DNA of 64,000 nt from Flavobacterium sp. KMS (GCF_000813005.1 NZ_JSYP01000001.1:62001-126000); one strand, 5' to 3'. Shown: positions 17,826 to 27,213, numbered from the stretch's first letter. Made by a program: numbers and translations. The notes: generated by a model from the letters alone, not told the origin.

Positions 17826-17861
17826 ATTACCCTAAAATACTCGTTTTTAAACTTATAATAG
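17826..17861 (+). promoter_or_regulatory. third copy of the recurrent 36-bp upstream motif
   Basis: Its 36 bases align without gaps to 16715-16750, with the same TTTTnAAACTTATAATAG end. It lies about 150 bases before the lipoprotein start at 18010. Confidence 0.4.
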
Positions 17862-18009
17862 CCTGAAATAACTTTAATAAAAATGATATTCGCATATAAC
17901 TAAACTGAAACTATTTCTCAATAAGTGCATTTAATTGTAATTATTTTGGTTACAAACATTCTTATTGAGAATACTTCTTATCACTATTAATTCCAAAATT
18001 ATTAATGCT

Positions 18010-18657
18010 ATGAAAATTACCACGATCAAGTTATTTCTTTTATGTATTGTAATGGCTACTACCGCATGTTCATCTAGTGATGATAATGAAGACCGTCCTG
18101 TACTACCAGAACAAATCTTGTACGATTACTATATAAATAGTACCATGCAAAAATCGATTGACCAATTAGGGATTATCATACACAAAGGCACTACTCCACC
18201 TCTGGTAGAAGGTGTTTACACCATTGACCCGTTTTATTGTGCTAAATCCAACTTTGCAGATCTTGCATCAGGAACTACATTCGGTACATCGACTCTTACG
18301 CTCTCTAACCAAAATACGGCTAAATTAAGTATCGATTTTAAAAATTTTCTAATTTATTCCTATGATAGCAATAATGAAATATGGGAAGGAAAAGGCACTT
18401 TTATATCTGGCGAAGGCAATAAATTCACTATCTTATTTCATAGTAATGGCGAGCTAGATAAAGGGGCTTATATTGCAAAATATCAAAATCTGATTATCTT
18501 ATCCGGTGAACTTGATGTTCAGGACAATAAAATTAAGGGCATCAAAAATCTACAAATGGCATCAATCATGTCCGATGATTACAAAGACCCATACAATACT
18601 TTAATATCTATAGGCGAAGGACGCCTTTTTACCGATAATTACGCAGATATAAAATAA
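18010..18657 (+). CDS. lipoprotein of unknown function
   Basis: The ATG at 18010 gives a signal peptide MKITTIKLFLLCIVMATTAC with a lipobox cysteine at residue 20, followed by the Ser/Asp-rich SSSDDNED spacer usual for flavobacterial surface lipoproteins. An in-frame start at 17965 would add 15 residues and spoil the signal. The mature ~195 residues are beta-rich with repeated N/T and G turns. I do not recognise the domain. The acidic spacer after the cysteine suggests outer-membrane surface export. It ends at a strong terminator. Confidence 0.7.
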   Translation: MKITTIKLFLLCIVMATTACSSSDDNEDRPVLPEQILYDYYINSTMQKSIDQLGIIIHKGTTPPLVEGVYTIDPFYCAKSNFADLASGTTFGTSTLTLSNQNTAKLSIDFKNFLIYSYDSNNEIWEGKGTFISGEGNKFTILFHSNGELDKGAYIAKYQNLIILSGELDVQDNKIKGIKNLQMASIMSDDYKDPYNTLISIGEGRLFTDNYADIK

Positions 18658-18670
18658 ACACAATAATCAA

Positions 18671-18710
18671 AATCGATAAAGTCATACAATGGGTTTTATC
18701 GATTTTGATA
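18671..18710 (+). terminator. terminator of the 18010 gene
   Basis: AATCGATAAA (18671-18680) and TTTATCGATT (18695-18704) form a 10-bp stem and a T-rich tail follows. Confidence 0.75.
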
Positions 18711-18750
18711 TTTATAATTCACATAGATTAATTTAAAACCAATAGAGAAT

Positions 18751-19107
18751 ATGAAAACGACGGAAGAAATGAGCGAACATTTTTTGGATATGTTATATGA
18801 GGATGTAGTTTTATTGGGCACTAATTTATACAAAGAGATATACGAAAAAACTACTGTAACCGATGACCTAATCCCCTATTACAAATCGGCTTTAAATTTA
18901 TTTAATAGCTTGTCTAAAGAAAACCAAAAGGTGTTTTTTGAAATTATACAAAATACGATTACAGAAACTGTTGTAGATGTCTTAGGAATCTTAGACGGAA
19001 ATGTAAATCCGGATAAAAAACTGGAACCACAATTACTTTTGAATGATGAGAATACAGACGGAATCTTGCAAGAACTTTTTGTTTTAAACTACATGGAAGA
19101 AGCTTAG
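18751..19107 (+). CDS. small acidic protein of unknown function, first of a pair
   Basis: The 118-aa product is acidic and predicted to be all-helical, without signal or membrane segments. A conserved-looking core reads KENQKVFFEIIQNTITETV followed by DVLGILDGN. Small soluble helical proteins of this kind often serve as immunity proteins in polymorphic toxin loci, but I cannot name a family. It lies 23 bases before the 290-aa gene, so they probably form an operon. No toxin gene is adjacent. Confidence 0.6.
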   Translation: MKTTEEMSEHFLDMLYEDVVLLGTNLYKEIYEKTTVTDDLIPYYKSALNLFNSLSKENQKVFFEIIQNTITETVVDVLGILDGNVNPDKKLEPQLLLNDENTDGILQELFVLNYMEEA

Positions 19108-19130
19108 TTGCTAAAATTTAATAACTACAA

Positions 19131-20003
19131 ATGAAAAATACTTTTTTAATATATAAAGACGGGATTGATGATTATAAAATAGACATGAATCCTAATGAAG
19201 TGGAGAAAATATTAAAACAAAAAAACGAATTCAAACAGTATGAAAAATATACAAATGGATCTCGTTTTACATTAAGCTCAACAAAAGAATTTGGTTATTA
19301 TTTTTACTTTAAAAATGATAAATTAAAAACTATAATTTTAAACGATGCTACTAGTATCGAAATAGACAAAACCAAATATACGATAGGTAATGAGGACGAA
19401 AAAAACCTCTTTTTATCAAAACACAACCCATATATTGTAAATCGAGATTTAATATTCACCGATTTAAACATGATGATTAGTGGCCTGTTGTCTCCTTATG
19501 AAATAATTCAGATTGCCGTTTATTCCGAAAACAAAAAGAAGAAAGAAGAAAAAGAAATTGTTTCGGGCAGAACTTATAATAATATTTATGGTCCTGGTAA
19601 AAAACTAGCGCTTAATTCTGTTTTAAAACCTGGAGTAAGTTTAGATTTTTTGAAATTTGGCATGACAAAAAAAGAAATAAAGGAATTGATAGGAAAATTG
19701 CCTTTACAAGAAGAAAAAAAATATCAGGTCTGGGAAGATTTTAAATTAACTTTTGGCAAAAAGAATAAATTAAAAAAAATCAAACTCAACTCGGCCACAA
19801 CAATAGATATTTACGTTGAAGAAACTAAAATTTATTCGAGTAAAGATAAAAAGCTTATCTACCCAAATGATTTTACTGAAGTGAAAAGTCCGTATACAAA
19901 AAAAGGAATATTCAAGAACAGAAAAGCATTTTATAATAAAGATCTAAGAGTATTATTTGAACCTAATGATGTATTTATTTATCCAATTGAGATACATAGA
20001 TGA
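19131..20003 (+). CDS. protein of unknown function with duplicated domain
   Basis: The 290-aa protein appears to hold two related ~100-residue halves. Each begins with a helix-turn (KIDMNPNEVEKIL; LKFGMTKKEIKELIG), followed by strands such as YYFYFKNDKLKTIILNDATSIEID and KLTFGKKNKLKKIKLNSATTIDIY. The second half's FGMT..EI motif is found in small bacterial proteins that bind or inhibit partners. No signal peptide is seen. Together with the preceding gene it may be an immunity pair, but this is inference. It is followed by the dispersed-repeat region at 20010-20410. Confidence 0.6.
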   Translation: MKNTFLIYKDGIDDYKIDMNPNEVEKILKQKNEFKQYEKYTNGSRFTLSSTKEFGYYFYFKNDKLKTIILNDATSIEIDKTKYTIGNEDEKNLFLSKHNPYIVNRDLIFTDLNMMISGLLSPYEIIQIAVYSENKKKKEEKEIVSGRTYNNIYGPGKKLALNSVLKPGVSLDFLKFGMTKKEIKELIGKLPLQEEKKYQVWEDFKLTFGKKNKLKKIKLNSATTIDIYVEETKIYSSKDKKLIYPNDFTEVKSPYTKKGIFKNRKAFYNKDLRVLFEPNDVFIYPIEIHR

Positions 20004-20009
20004 GGATTT

Positions 20010-20210
20010 AAAAAAAAGGTTCAGAGGTTCAAAGGCTCAAAGGGACAAAGGTTTTTAGGAAGGTACTGAGGTTCTTTAAAAAAAGGTACTGAGTTACAAA
20101 GATTCAAAGGTTCAAAGAATTAAAACTTTGCTCCCGACGCTTCGGGATTGCGTATCCCGATAGCAATCGGGACTGCGCACTTTGCGATAAAATCTTTTGC
20201 AGTTCTATTT
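20010..20210. repeat. dispersed repeats, including one arm of a long inverted repeat
   Basis: The gap 20004-20507 has no gene. It starts with GGTTCAAAGG-type repeats. The 50 bases at 20105-20154 are inverted almost exactly at 22270-22319 (one mismatch). The stretch also contains GCATTGCG-like hairpins (CCCGATAGCAATCGGGA). Similar GCAAAG elements occur elsewhere in the window. Confidence 0.8.
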
Positions 20211-20237
20211 ACATACAAAACAATCGTTACCACTTTT

Positions 20238-20307
20238 TCTATTTTCTTGCCTCTATCATCTTGTTTCTATTATCTTGCTTCTATCATCTTGCTTCTATTC
20301 TCTCACA
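20238..20307. repeat. tandem 14-bp repeat, about five units
   Basis: Units of TCTATYATCTTGYT follow one another from 20238, with the last degenerate. A low-copy tandem array could vary in copy number between strains. Confidence 0.8.
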
Positions 20308-20344
20308 TCTAAAATTCTCTCCTAATACAAACTATTTTTCCTAA

Positions 20345-20407
20345 TCTAGCCCCGATGGAAACGGCATCCCGCGCTCTTTTTGGCGCGGATATAGTGTACA
20401 GCGGGAA
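20345..20407 (-). repeat. dispersed repeat, copy 1 of the AGCCCtGATGG family
   Basis: Starts CTAGCCCCGATGG and ends near GCGGGAA, with a central palindrome CCGCGC..GCGCGG. Its reverse complement matches 46912-46991 and 34175-34295, so all three are copies of one element in different orientations. Confidence 0.75.
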
Positions 20408-20507
20408 CATTGTTACTAATAAAACAAAATGTTTCTGCTCCTAAAATAAAATTGTGGCTTTGTTTTTGAATAAGTAGTATTTTTGAAACTTATAAAACTA
20501 ATATTTA

Positions 20508-21227
20508 ATGAAAAAGATTTTACTCCTTGCGTTGACATTTTCTCTAACTGCTTGTGCACAAATAAAAATACCGAAAAATTTAAATGAATTATCTTCGCAA
20601 ATACAAACTTTGGGCGGAGGTGCTGATATTGCATCGGGCTTAAAAGAAGCTTTGGATAAAGGAATATCTAAACAAGTAACAAAATTAACAGCTACCGATG
20701 GGTTTTATAAAAATGAAGCGGTTAAAATTCTTATGCCTGCCGAATTGCAAAAAGTAGATGCTACTTTAAGAAAAATTGGTCTTTCGTCGCTAGCGGATGA
20801 AGGTATCAAAGTATTAAACCGTGCTGCTGAAGATGCTGTAAAAGAAGCTACGCCTATATTTGTTTCGGCTGTAAAAAACATGTCTTTTAACGATGCTAAA
20901 TCTATTTTGTTAGGCAATGAGAATGCTGCAACAACTTATTTACAATCTAGCACTACTACTGCTTTATACAGCAAATTTAATCCTGTTATTAAAAACTCTT
21001 TTAGTAAAGTTGGTGCCGATGTAATCTGGTCGAACATTATCTCTAAATACAATAGTATTCCGCTTGTCAAGAAAGTAAATCCTGACTTAACAGATTACAC
21101 TACTAACCAAGCTCTTGCTGGAGTTTTTAAAATGATTGCTGTAGAAGAAAAAGGCATTAGAACTGATATAAGCGAAAGAACTACGCCTTTATTAAAAAGT
21201 GTTTTTGCTTTGCAGGATAAGAAGTAA
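20508..21227 (+). CDS. DUF4197-family lipoprotein
   Basis: The 239-aa product starts with a lipoprotein signal (LTACAQIKIP) and has the DUF4197 pattern: helical blocks around GLKEALDKGISKQV, the LPAELQKVDATLRKIGL-type helix, AVKNMSFNDAKSILLG and a C-terminal KMIAVEEKGIRTD helix. DUF4197 proteins are small outer-membrane-associated lipoproteins of unknown role, found in proteobacteria and Bacteroidota. It is followed by purU about 130 bases downstream on the same strand. Inverted repeats bracket the two genes (20105-20154 and 22270-22319). Confidence 0.88.
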   Translation: MKKILLLALTFSLTACAQIKIPKNLNELSSQIQTLGGGADIASGLKEALDKGISKQVTKLTATDGFYKNEAVKILMPAELQKVDATLRKIGLSSLADEGIKVLNRAAEDAVKEATPIFVSAVKNMSFNDAKSILLGNENAATTYLQSSTTTALYSKFNPVIKNSFSKVGADVIWSNIISKYNSIPLVKKVNPDLTDYTTNQALAGVFKMIAVEEKGIRTDISERTTPLLKSVFALQDKK

Positions 21228-21359
21228 TTTTACGTTTAACCGTTTAATCGTTTTTTGTTTAATTGAAAAAACTGAATATAATATATGCAGCTAACCGATT
21301 AAAAAAAACGATTAAGCAATTAAACAAATAAACAGCTAACCGATTAACCAAAAAATAAA

Positions 21360-22214
21360 ATGCAAAAAATAACTTTTCTTATTCACTGCAAAGACCAAAA
21401 AGGTATTATTGCGGCTGTAACCAATTTTATCCTAAAAGTTGAAGGAAACATTACTTACATTGATCAACATGTGGATGTGGAGCAAAATGTATTCTTTATG
21501 CGATTGGAATGCGAACTTACTAATCGTAATATTGGTATTGAAGATATAAAAACCGACTTTAGTACTACTATCGCAACCGATTTCCAGATGTCGTGGCAAT
21601 TATATAATCAGGAACAAAAACCTAAAATGGCATTGTTTGTTTCTAAATATGACCATTGCTTATTTGATATTTTAGGGCGTTATAGTGCTGATGAACTGGG
21701 TGTAGAAATTCCGGTAATTATAAGCAATCATAATGATTTAAGATCGATTGCCGAACGTTTTGATATTCCGTTTCATTGTGTTCCTTTTACAAAAGACACT
21801 AAGGAAGAAGGCGAAAAACAACAAATTGCATTATTAAAAAAATACGATATAAATTTTATTGTTCTGGCGCGCTACATGCAAATTATCACACCTAGTCTGA
21901 TTGCGCTTTACGAAAACAAAATCATTAATATACATCATTCATTCTTACCCGCGTTTCCTGGAGCAAAACCATATCATTCGGCTTTTAAAAGAGGGGTGAA
22001 AATTATCGGGGCGACAAGTCATTATGTAACTGAGGAACTAGATGAAGGTCCGATTATCGAGCAGGATATTGCACGTGTATCGCACATACATTCAGTAGAT
22101 GATTTTATTATGAAAGGGCGTGACCTGGAACGCATTGTTCTGGCAAGAGCTATAAAATTACACGCTGAGCGTAAAACGATGGTTTATAGTAATAAAACTG
22201 TTGTATTTTCTTAA
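21360..22214 (+). CDS. purU: formyltetrahydrofolate deformylase
   Basis: The 284-aa protein has an N-terminal ACT domain (residues ~3-85, regulatory) and a C-terminal formyltransferase-like domain. Catalytic signatures are the HHSFLPAFPGA segment, where an Asn-His-Asp set acts, and the SHYVTEELDEGPIIEQD block. PurU hydrolyses 10-formyl-THF to THF and formate, supplying formate for PurT and balancing the one-carbon pool; ACT binding of glycine or methionine controls it in known members. The length matches the family. It is preceded by DUF4197 and has no obvious cotranscribed purine gene. Confidence 0.95.
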   Translation: MQKITFLIHCKDQKGIIAAVTNFILKVEGNITYIDQHVDVEQNVFFMRLECELTNRNIGIEDIKTDFSTTIATDFQMSWQLYNQEQKPKMALFVSKYDHCLFDILGRYSADELGVEIPVIISNHNDLRSIAERFDIPFHCVPFTKDTKEEGEKQQIALLKKYDINFIVLARYMQIITPSLIALYENKIINIHHSFLPAFPGAKPYHSAFKRGVKIIGATSHYVTEELDEGPIIEQDIARVSHIHSVDDFIMKGRDLERIVLARAIKLHAERKTMVYSNKTVVFS

Positions 22215-22221
22215 TTGGTTT

Positions 22222-22380
22222 AATTAGATTTTAACCACAAAGGATTTTACCGCAAAGTGCGCGAAGATTTACGCAATCCCGAAGTGTCGGGAGCAAAGTT
22301 TTAATTCTTTGAACCTTTGTAACTTAGTCCCGAAGCTTCGGGATAGTCCCTTTTTAAAAACCTTTGCAACTTAGAACCTC
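22222..22380. repeat. dispersed repeats; inverted arm of the 20105-20154 repeat
   Basis: Begins with GCAAAG elements and includes 22270-22319, the inverted partner of 20105-20154 with one mismatch in 50. CCCGAAGTGTCGGG hairpins and CCTTTGTAACTT repeats follow. No gene is seen from 22215 to 22510. Confidence 0.8.
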
Positions 22381-22395
22381 ATACCTTTAAAACGA

Positions 22396-22434
22396 AAAAC
22401 CCGCCAGATTTTTAAAATCTGACGGGTTTTTTAT
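22396..22434. terminator. bidirectional terminator between purU and the catalase gene
   Basis: AAAACCCG..CAGATTTT pairs with AAAATCTG..CGGGTTTT around a two-base loop, with T-runs on both strands. The genes on each side converge on it. Confidence 0.85.
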
Positions 22435-22510
22435 TTAAAATCTAAGATTAAGCGTTCTTTAAAGCTCTTTGTAACTTTGTAACTCTGAACCTTTGTAACT
22501 TAAAAAAGAC

Positions 22511-24004
22511 TTATTTAACCTCAATTAATAATCTTGGATCACTAAAATTGTTTACTTCATCCATTGTCATTCCTAATGCATTTGCAACACCTTCTCCATA
22601 AGCTGGATCGGCTTTAAAGCAATTACGAATGTGTCTTACCTGAATAAACTTTTGTGCTCCTCCTACTTGTGCAGCAGTATTCTTGAATAAAAATTGTTTT
22701 TTATCATCGGTCATTAAGCGGAAAAGTTTTCCTGGTTGAGAGAAATAATCGTTATCGTCTTCTCTAAAGTTGTGAGCATACGCATCTCCGTGAATTGATA
22801 AAGGTGGTTCTTTAAATTCTGGTTGTTCTTGCCATTTTCCAAAACTATTTGGCTCATAATGTTTTTTGCTTCCGTAGTTTCCATCTACACGCATAGCGCC
22901 ATCTCTGTGGAAACTATTTACTGGGCATTTTGCTGCATTTACTGGAATCTGAGCATTATTAACTCCTAAACGGTAACGGTGAGCATCTCCGTAAGAGAAT
23001 AAACGAGCTTGTAACATTTTATCTGGAGAATATCCTATTCCTGGAACTATATTGGCTGGATTAAAAGCTGCTTGCTCTACTTCGGCAAAATAGTTATCTG
23101 GGTTTCTGTTTAATTCAAACTCTCCAACTGGAATAAGTGGAAAATCTCCTTTTAACCAAACTTTAGTTAAATCGAATGGATGATATTTATAGGTTTTGGC
23201 TTGCTCCTCGGTCATGATTTGCACAGACAATTTCCATTTTGGAAAATCTTTTCTTTCGATAGCATCAAATAAATCTCTTTGGTGGCTTTCTCTGTCGGCT
23301 CCAACTAATTTTGCAGCTTCTTCATCGGATAAGTTTTCGATTCCTTGTTGTGTTACAAAGTGAAACTTAACCCAATGTCTTTCGTTTTTATCATTGATAA
23401 AACTAAAAGTGTGGCTTCCGAATCCGTGCATCTGACGGTATGATTTAGGAATACCTCTATCACTCATTACAATTGTTACCTGATGTAGTGCTTCTGGAAG
23501 TAATGTCCAGAAATCCCAATTGTTATCTGCGCTTCTTAAATTGGTTTGTGGGTCACGTTTTACGGCGTGATTTAAATCAGGAAATTTCATTGGATCACGG
23601 AAAAAGAATACTGGCGTATTGTTTCCTACTAAATCCCAGTTCCCTTGATTGGTGTAGAATTTCATGGCAAAACCACGTATATCTCTTTCTGCATCGGCAG
23701 CACCTCTTTCGCCAGCAACTGTAGAAAAACGAACAAACATGTCTGTTTTTTTCCCAATTTCCGAAAAAATGTCTGCTTTAGTATATTTAGTAATGTCATG
23801 AGTTACGGTAAATGTTCCGTAGGCTGCAGATCCTTTGGCGTGCATTCTTCTTTCAGGGATTACCTCTCGGTCAAAATGTGCCATTTTTTCTAAAAACCAA
23901 AAATCCTGCAATAATACCGGACCACGAGGTCCTGCAGTCATTATGTTCTGATTGTCTGGTACAGGCGTTCCTGTTGCCGTGGTAAGTTTGTCATTCGATT
24001 CCAT
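22511..24004 (-). CDS. katA: haem catalase (clade 3 type)
   Basis: The ~497-aa protein is a full-length monofunctional catalase. Residues seen: the distal His in [12 protein letters not shown] (about residue 55), the Asn region [12 protein letters not shown], the FGSHTFSF strand and the haem-ligand Tyr in [14 protein letters not shown]. It converts hydrogen peroxide to water and oxygen in the cytoplasm. I took the ATG at 24004 (MESND) over one three codons upstream, because known members start with this polar sequence. It stands alone; a peroxide-responsive promoter would be expected in 24014-24120, where I cannot name an operator with confidence. Confidence 0.95.
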   Translation of the reverse strand: MESNDKLTTATGTPVPDNQNIMTAGPRGPVLLQDFWFLEKMAHFDREVIPERRMHAKGSAAYGTFTVTHDITKYTKADIFSEIGKKTDMFVRFSTVAGERGAADAERDIRGFAMKFYTNQGNWDLVGNNTPVFFFRDPMKFPDLNHAVKRDPQTNLRSADNNWDFWTLLPEALHQVTIVMSDRGIPKSYRQMHGFGSHTFSFINDKNERHWVKFHFVTQQGIENLSDEEAAKLVGADRESHQRDLFDAIERKDFPKWKLSVQIMTEEQAKTYKYHPFDLTKVWLKGDFPLIPVGEFELNRNPDNYFAEVEQAAFNPANIVPGIGYSPDKMLQARLFSYGDAHRYRLGVNNAQIPVNAAKCPVNSFHRDGAMRVDGNYGSKKHYEPNSFGKWQEQPEFKEPPLSIHGDAYAHNFREDDNDYFSQPGKLFRLMTDDKKQFLFKNTAAQVGGAQKFIQVRHIRNCFKADPAYGEGVANALGMTMDEVNNFSDPRLLIEVK

Positions 24005-24206
24005 AAGTAACAAATTTTAATGATTATATTCAAAGGTAACGTACTTGCGTGCATAAACAAAATTGATTGTTTTTATATTCTAATAACTACAAACTATTGA
24101 AAAGTTTTAAATTAGTACATTTTTAATTTACCTAAAAGTAATCAAAAAAAAGTTAACTTATGTACAACAAAGTAATAACAAAACCTTAACAGGATAACAT
24201 TGGCTT

Positions 24207-24300
24207 ATGTCTGATCTTTGCAATGTAATAAACTGGTTATTTATTATTTTGGTTTTGGTTAGTTAAATGATTGCCGGCATCTGTTAGATGTCGGCTTTTT
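24207..24300 (+). other. possible short transcript or 19-codon peptide with terminator
   Basis: The stretch between the catalase start and the 24405 gene holds a good terminator at 24273-24300 (GCCGGCATC/GATGTCGGC then T8) with no known gene ahead of it. Just upstream an ATG at 24207 opens 19 codons of a hydrophobic peptide ending at 24266. The -7 type element CTGATCTTTG lies nearby. It could be a small RNA, a micro-protein or just the end of a longer untranslated region. No other gene is visible in 24014-24404. Confidence 0.3.
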
Positions 24301-24404
24301 TTTGCATTATAATTTCCTACATTTTAAAGCATGTAAAAACCAATGCTTCCTATTGAAGCTTTAGGAGCACTTTTGTTTTAATGGAAATTCTCTATAAAAA
24401 AATA

Positions 24405-25202
24405 TTATTGCAAGCGTTCGTGCATTTGCTTAAAATAGGAGAATGCTTTTAGCAAACGGGTTCCATACCAAGAAAACATTTCGCCATCGACAAAAACAGT
24501 TTTGGCATGATGTGTAAATCGCCCAATCTCGAATGCATCTTCTTCTTTAAAAGGATAAGGTTCTGAGGATAATAAAACGACGTCGGGATCGCCCTCTAAA
24601 CGCATTTTCTTAAGCTCTATTTCAGGATAACGTCCTTTATCAAGATATATGTTTGTAAAGTGATTGAGTTTAAGTAACTCATTGATATAATTATCTGAAC
24701 CTGCTACCATAAAAGGATTTTTCCAGATAAAGTAAGCTGCTTTTTTAAACGGCTTGTCTTTTATATAAGATTTAAAATCCTGCAACCCAAAAGCTAATTT
24801 ATCGTTCCACTTTTGAGCTTCGGTACGGCAATTAAACAATTGTCCAAAATCGGTAATCATTTGAAAATTATCTTCGATGGTCAAGATATTAGTAACCCAA
24901 ACCGGACATATCTCTGATAGTTTTTCGACAATTTCCTTTGTGTTTTCTTCTTTATTACAAATGATAATATCTGGATTCAATAATCGGATTTTCTCATAAT
25001 GCACTTTCTTCGTTCCGCCAACCATTTTCTTTGTTGATTTAAAATGATATGGGTGAACACAGAACTTGGTTATTCCGATGATTTTATCTTCGAGACCTAA
25101 ATCATAAAGTAATTCGGTTTGCGAAGGAACAAGCGAAATAATTCGTTTTGGTGCAGTTTCGAAAGAATGTGAAGTACCGATTTGGTCTATTAGGGTTTTC
25201 AT
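24405..25202 (-). CDS. helical-backbone metal-receptor / BtuF-like substrate-binding protein
   Basis: The 265-aa protein resembles the substrate-binding proteins of siderophore and cobalamin ABC importers: two Rossmann-like lobes joined by a long helix, with the RIISLVPSQTELLYDLGLEDKIIGIT and GGTKKVHYEKI patterns typical of BtuF/FepB relatives. It lacks a signal peptide and lipobox at its N-terminus, so it may be cytoplasmic, and no permease or ATPase gene is adjacent. Flavobacteria carry such stand-alone members; a role in corrinoid handling would fit the B12-dependent IcmF here, but that is inference. Confidence 0.75.
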   Translation of the reverse strand: MKTLIDQIGTSHSFETAPKRIISLVPSQTELLYDLGLEDKIIGITKFCVHPYHFKSTKKMVGGTKKVHYEKIRLLNPDIIICNKEENTKEIVEKLSEICPVWVTNILTIEDNFQMITDFGQLFNCRTEAQKWNDKLAFGLQDFKSYIKDKPFKKAAYFIWKNPFMVAGSDNYINELLKLNHFTNIYLDKGRYPEIELKKMRLEGDPDVVLLSSEPYPFKEEDAFEIGRFTHHAKTVFVDGEMFSWYGTRLLKAFSYFKQMHERLQ

Positions 25203-25239
25203 TTGTTTAAAGTTTAAAGTTGCTCTACTTTGAGAATTT

Positions 25240-25320
25240 TACCGCAAAGGTTACGAAGAGTTACGCAAAGAACACAAAGCTTTGCGGACTTTGCGTAAAT
25301 CTTAGCGCTCTTTGCGGTTA
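25240..25320. repeat. GCAAAG dyad repeat between pyrF and the 24405 gene
   Basis: ACCGCAAAGG (25241-25250) is mirrored by the closing CTTTGCGGT, with ACGCAAAG and CTTTGCG pairs inside. The same element is at 1840-1963. The genes on either side are on the same strand and could be cotranscribed or separated by this hairpin. Confidence 0.75.
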
Positions 25321-25325
25321 AAAAA

Positions 25326-26147
25326 TTAAACCTTTGAACTCATAATCTCTTCCATTTCTTGTTGTACTTTCAAAGCTTCTTCTCTTGCTTTATCAGCAAA
25401 ATCAGTTCCTTTAGAAGCATAAATAATAGCACGAGAAGAATTAATAAGTAATCCTACTTTATCATTCATTCCGTATTTACATACTTCTGCTAAGTTTCCG
25501 CCTTGAGCGCCAACTCCTGGAACCAATAAAAAACTATCGGGTACAATCTTACGAATCTCAGTAAAATATTCGGCTTTTGTAGCTCCAACAACATACATTA
25601 GGTTTTCGCTATTTTTCCATGTTTTAGAAGTTTCCAGAACTTGTTTGTATAATTCGGTACCATTGGTAATTAAAGTCTGGAAATCGAATGCGCCTTCATT
25701 AGATGTTAACGCCAACATTATAGTGTGCTTATTTTCGAAAGCTAAGAAAGGCTCTACTGAATCTTTCCCCATATAAGGTGCAACTGTTACACTATCAAAA
25801 TTTAAATCCTCAAAGAAAGCTTTGGCATACATACTCGATGTATTACCAATATCGCCACGTTTGGCATCGGCAATTGTAAAAATATCAGGATGTTTCTCAT
25901 TGATATAGTTAATCGTTTTTTGCAGCGACAACCAACCTTTTATTCCGTAAGCTTCATAAAAAGCTGTATTGGGTTTGTAGGCAATTGCCAAATCGTGTGT
26001 GGCATCAATTATTGCTTTATTGAATTCGAAAATTGGGTCTTCGGTTTCTAGAAGATGTTGTGGAATTTTGGTTAAATCGACATCTAAACCGATGCATAAA
26101 AATGATTTTTTTTGAAGAATTTGTTCGTGTAGTTGTTGTGTTGTCAT
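25326..26147 (-). CDS. pyrF: orotidine 5'-phosphate decarboxylase (type 2)
   Basis: The 273-aa product is a type 2 (long) OMP decarboxylase. It starts with [15 protein letters not shown], the first barrel strand, and contains [19 protein letters not shown], where the Asp-Lys-x-Asp catalytic tetrad lies, plus the late VPGVGAQGG phosphate-binding loop and the [10 protein letters not shown] end strand. It catalyses the last step of UMP synthesis in the cytoplasm. The TIM-barrel layout and length match the family. No other pyrimidine gene is adjacent. Confidence 0.95.
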   Translation of the reverse strand: MTTQQLHEQILQKKSFLCIGLDVDLTKIPQHLLETEDPIFEFNKAIIDATHDLAIAYKPNTAFYEAYGIKGWLSLQKTINYINEKHPDIFTIADAKRGDIGNTSSMYAKAFFEDLNFDSVTVAPYMGKDSVEPFLAFENKHTIMLALTSNEGAFDFQTLITNGTELYKQVLETSKTWKNSENLMYVVGATKAEYFTEIRKIVPDSFLLVPGVGAQGGNLAEVCKYGMNDKVGLLINSSRAIIYASKGTDFADKAREEALKVQQEMEEIMSSKV

Positions 26148-26301
26148 ATTGTAATTTGCTAGTGCGGCAAAATTACAAATAATATTATTGGTATTCGAAT
26201 TTCGGCAAACATAGAATTCTTATAAAACAGGGCGGTAATTGTGTAACAAGTCAAGCTGTTGTTAAAACTAAATTTGGAAAACAACGTTTAAAGTAAATTA
26301 C

Positions 26302-26775
26302 ATGAAACCCAATATAGGAATAGCTCCAAAAGATTTAAAGAAAAGTGCCGACATCTTAACCTCAATTTTATCAAATGAAATGATCTTATATGTAAAAACA
26401 AGAAAATTTCATTGGAACATATCTGGAAACAGTTTTATGGAGTTACATAAACTATTTGAAGACCAATATGGTGTTCTGGAAACTATCATTGATGAAGTAG
26501 CCGAAAGAATTAATCAGCTTGGCGAAAAAACAATCGGAACCATGACAGAATTTATTGGTAACTCGACATTAAAGGAGTTTCCTAATAAGTATCCGTCGCA
26601 AAAAGAAATGCTAAGTGAGTTATTAGAAAATCACGAACAGGTTATTACGGAATTTAGAAAATACATTCCTGCTTTCGAAAATGAAAATCATGATATAGGT
26701 TCTGCCGATTTTATCACTGGTTTATTAGAACAACACGAAAAAATGTCCTGGATATTAAGACGTTATCTAAGTTAA
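26302..26775 (+). CDS. dps: Dps-family DNA protection / ferritin-like protein
   Basis: The 157-aa protein has the Dps four-helix pattern with ferroxidase residues across subunits: KFHWNISG near residues 35-42, FEDQYGVLETIIDEVAERI (Asp and Glu ligands) and a C-terminal helix. Dps dodecamers bind DNA and oxidise ferrous iron with peroxide, protecting DNA in stationary phase. The spacing KFHW...F..LH.LFEDQY is diagnostic. It starts about 150 bases from pyrF's start on the opposite strand. A stress regulator cluster follows downstream at 27214. Confidence 0.93.
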   Translation: MKPNIGIAPKDLKKSADILTSILSNEMILYVKTRKFHWNISGNSFMELHKLFEDQYGVLETIIDEVAERINQLGEKTIGTMTEFIGNSTLKEFPNKYPSQKEMLSELLENHEQVITEFRKYIPAFENENHDIGSADFITGLLEQHEKMSWILRRYLS

Positions 26776-26952
26776 ATTTTTACTAAAATGGGAATTCTGC
26801 AACAAATACCCGTTTTAATATAACTATTTAACTCTCAATATTTTGTACATTTACATACTATACTTTTCGAAGTTTAAATAAATTAAAATAAAGAAAACGG
26901 GTTATAAAGAAAAGTTGAAATATTACGTACTACATTTTCAGATGATGATTTG

Positions 26953-27106
26953 ATGTTTGCTGAAGTGAGGAAGTCGAAATTATTATTTAAGACTTCAGCA
27001 AAAATTAGGGAAATCAAAAAAAGTAGAGAATCAAATCAATCTGATTTGTAAATTCTTTTTAACTCAGTTAGTACCGTCTAATTTTATATTAGGCGGTATT
27101 TTTTTG
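26953..27106 (+). other. possible small basic peptide gene or structured RNA with terminator
   Basis: An ATG at 26953 opens 32 codons (MFAEVRKSKLLFKTSAK.., 9 Lys/Arg) ending at 27051, followed by a terminator at 27071-27106 (TACCGTCTAATTTTA/TATTAGGCGGTA and a T7 run). The coding region itself also forms a 10-bp perfect stem, TTGCTGAAGT (26957-26966) with ACTTCAGCAA (26992-27001). It could therefore be an RNA rather than a protein. No other gene is seen in 26776-27213. Confidence 0.35.
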
Positions 27107-27213
27107 TTAATTACTAAAATAATAACAATCACTCCCCTACACTTACTTTACTGCTCATTTTATTACTACTTAGCAATAATTTTTTATCTATCTTTAGCAA
27201 TATTTTTTAAACG

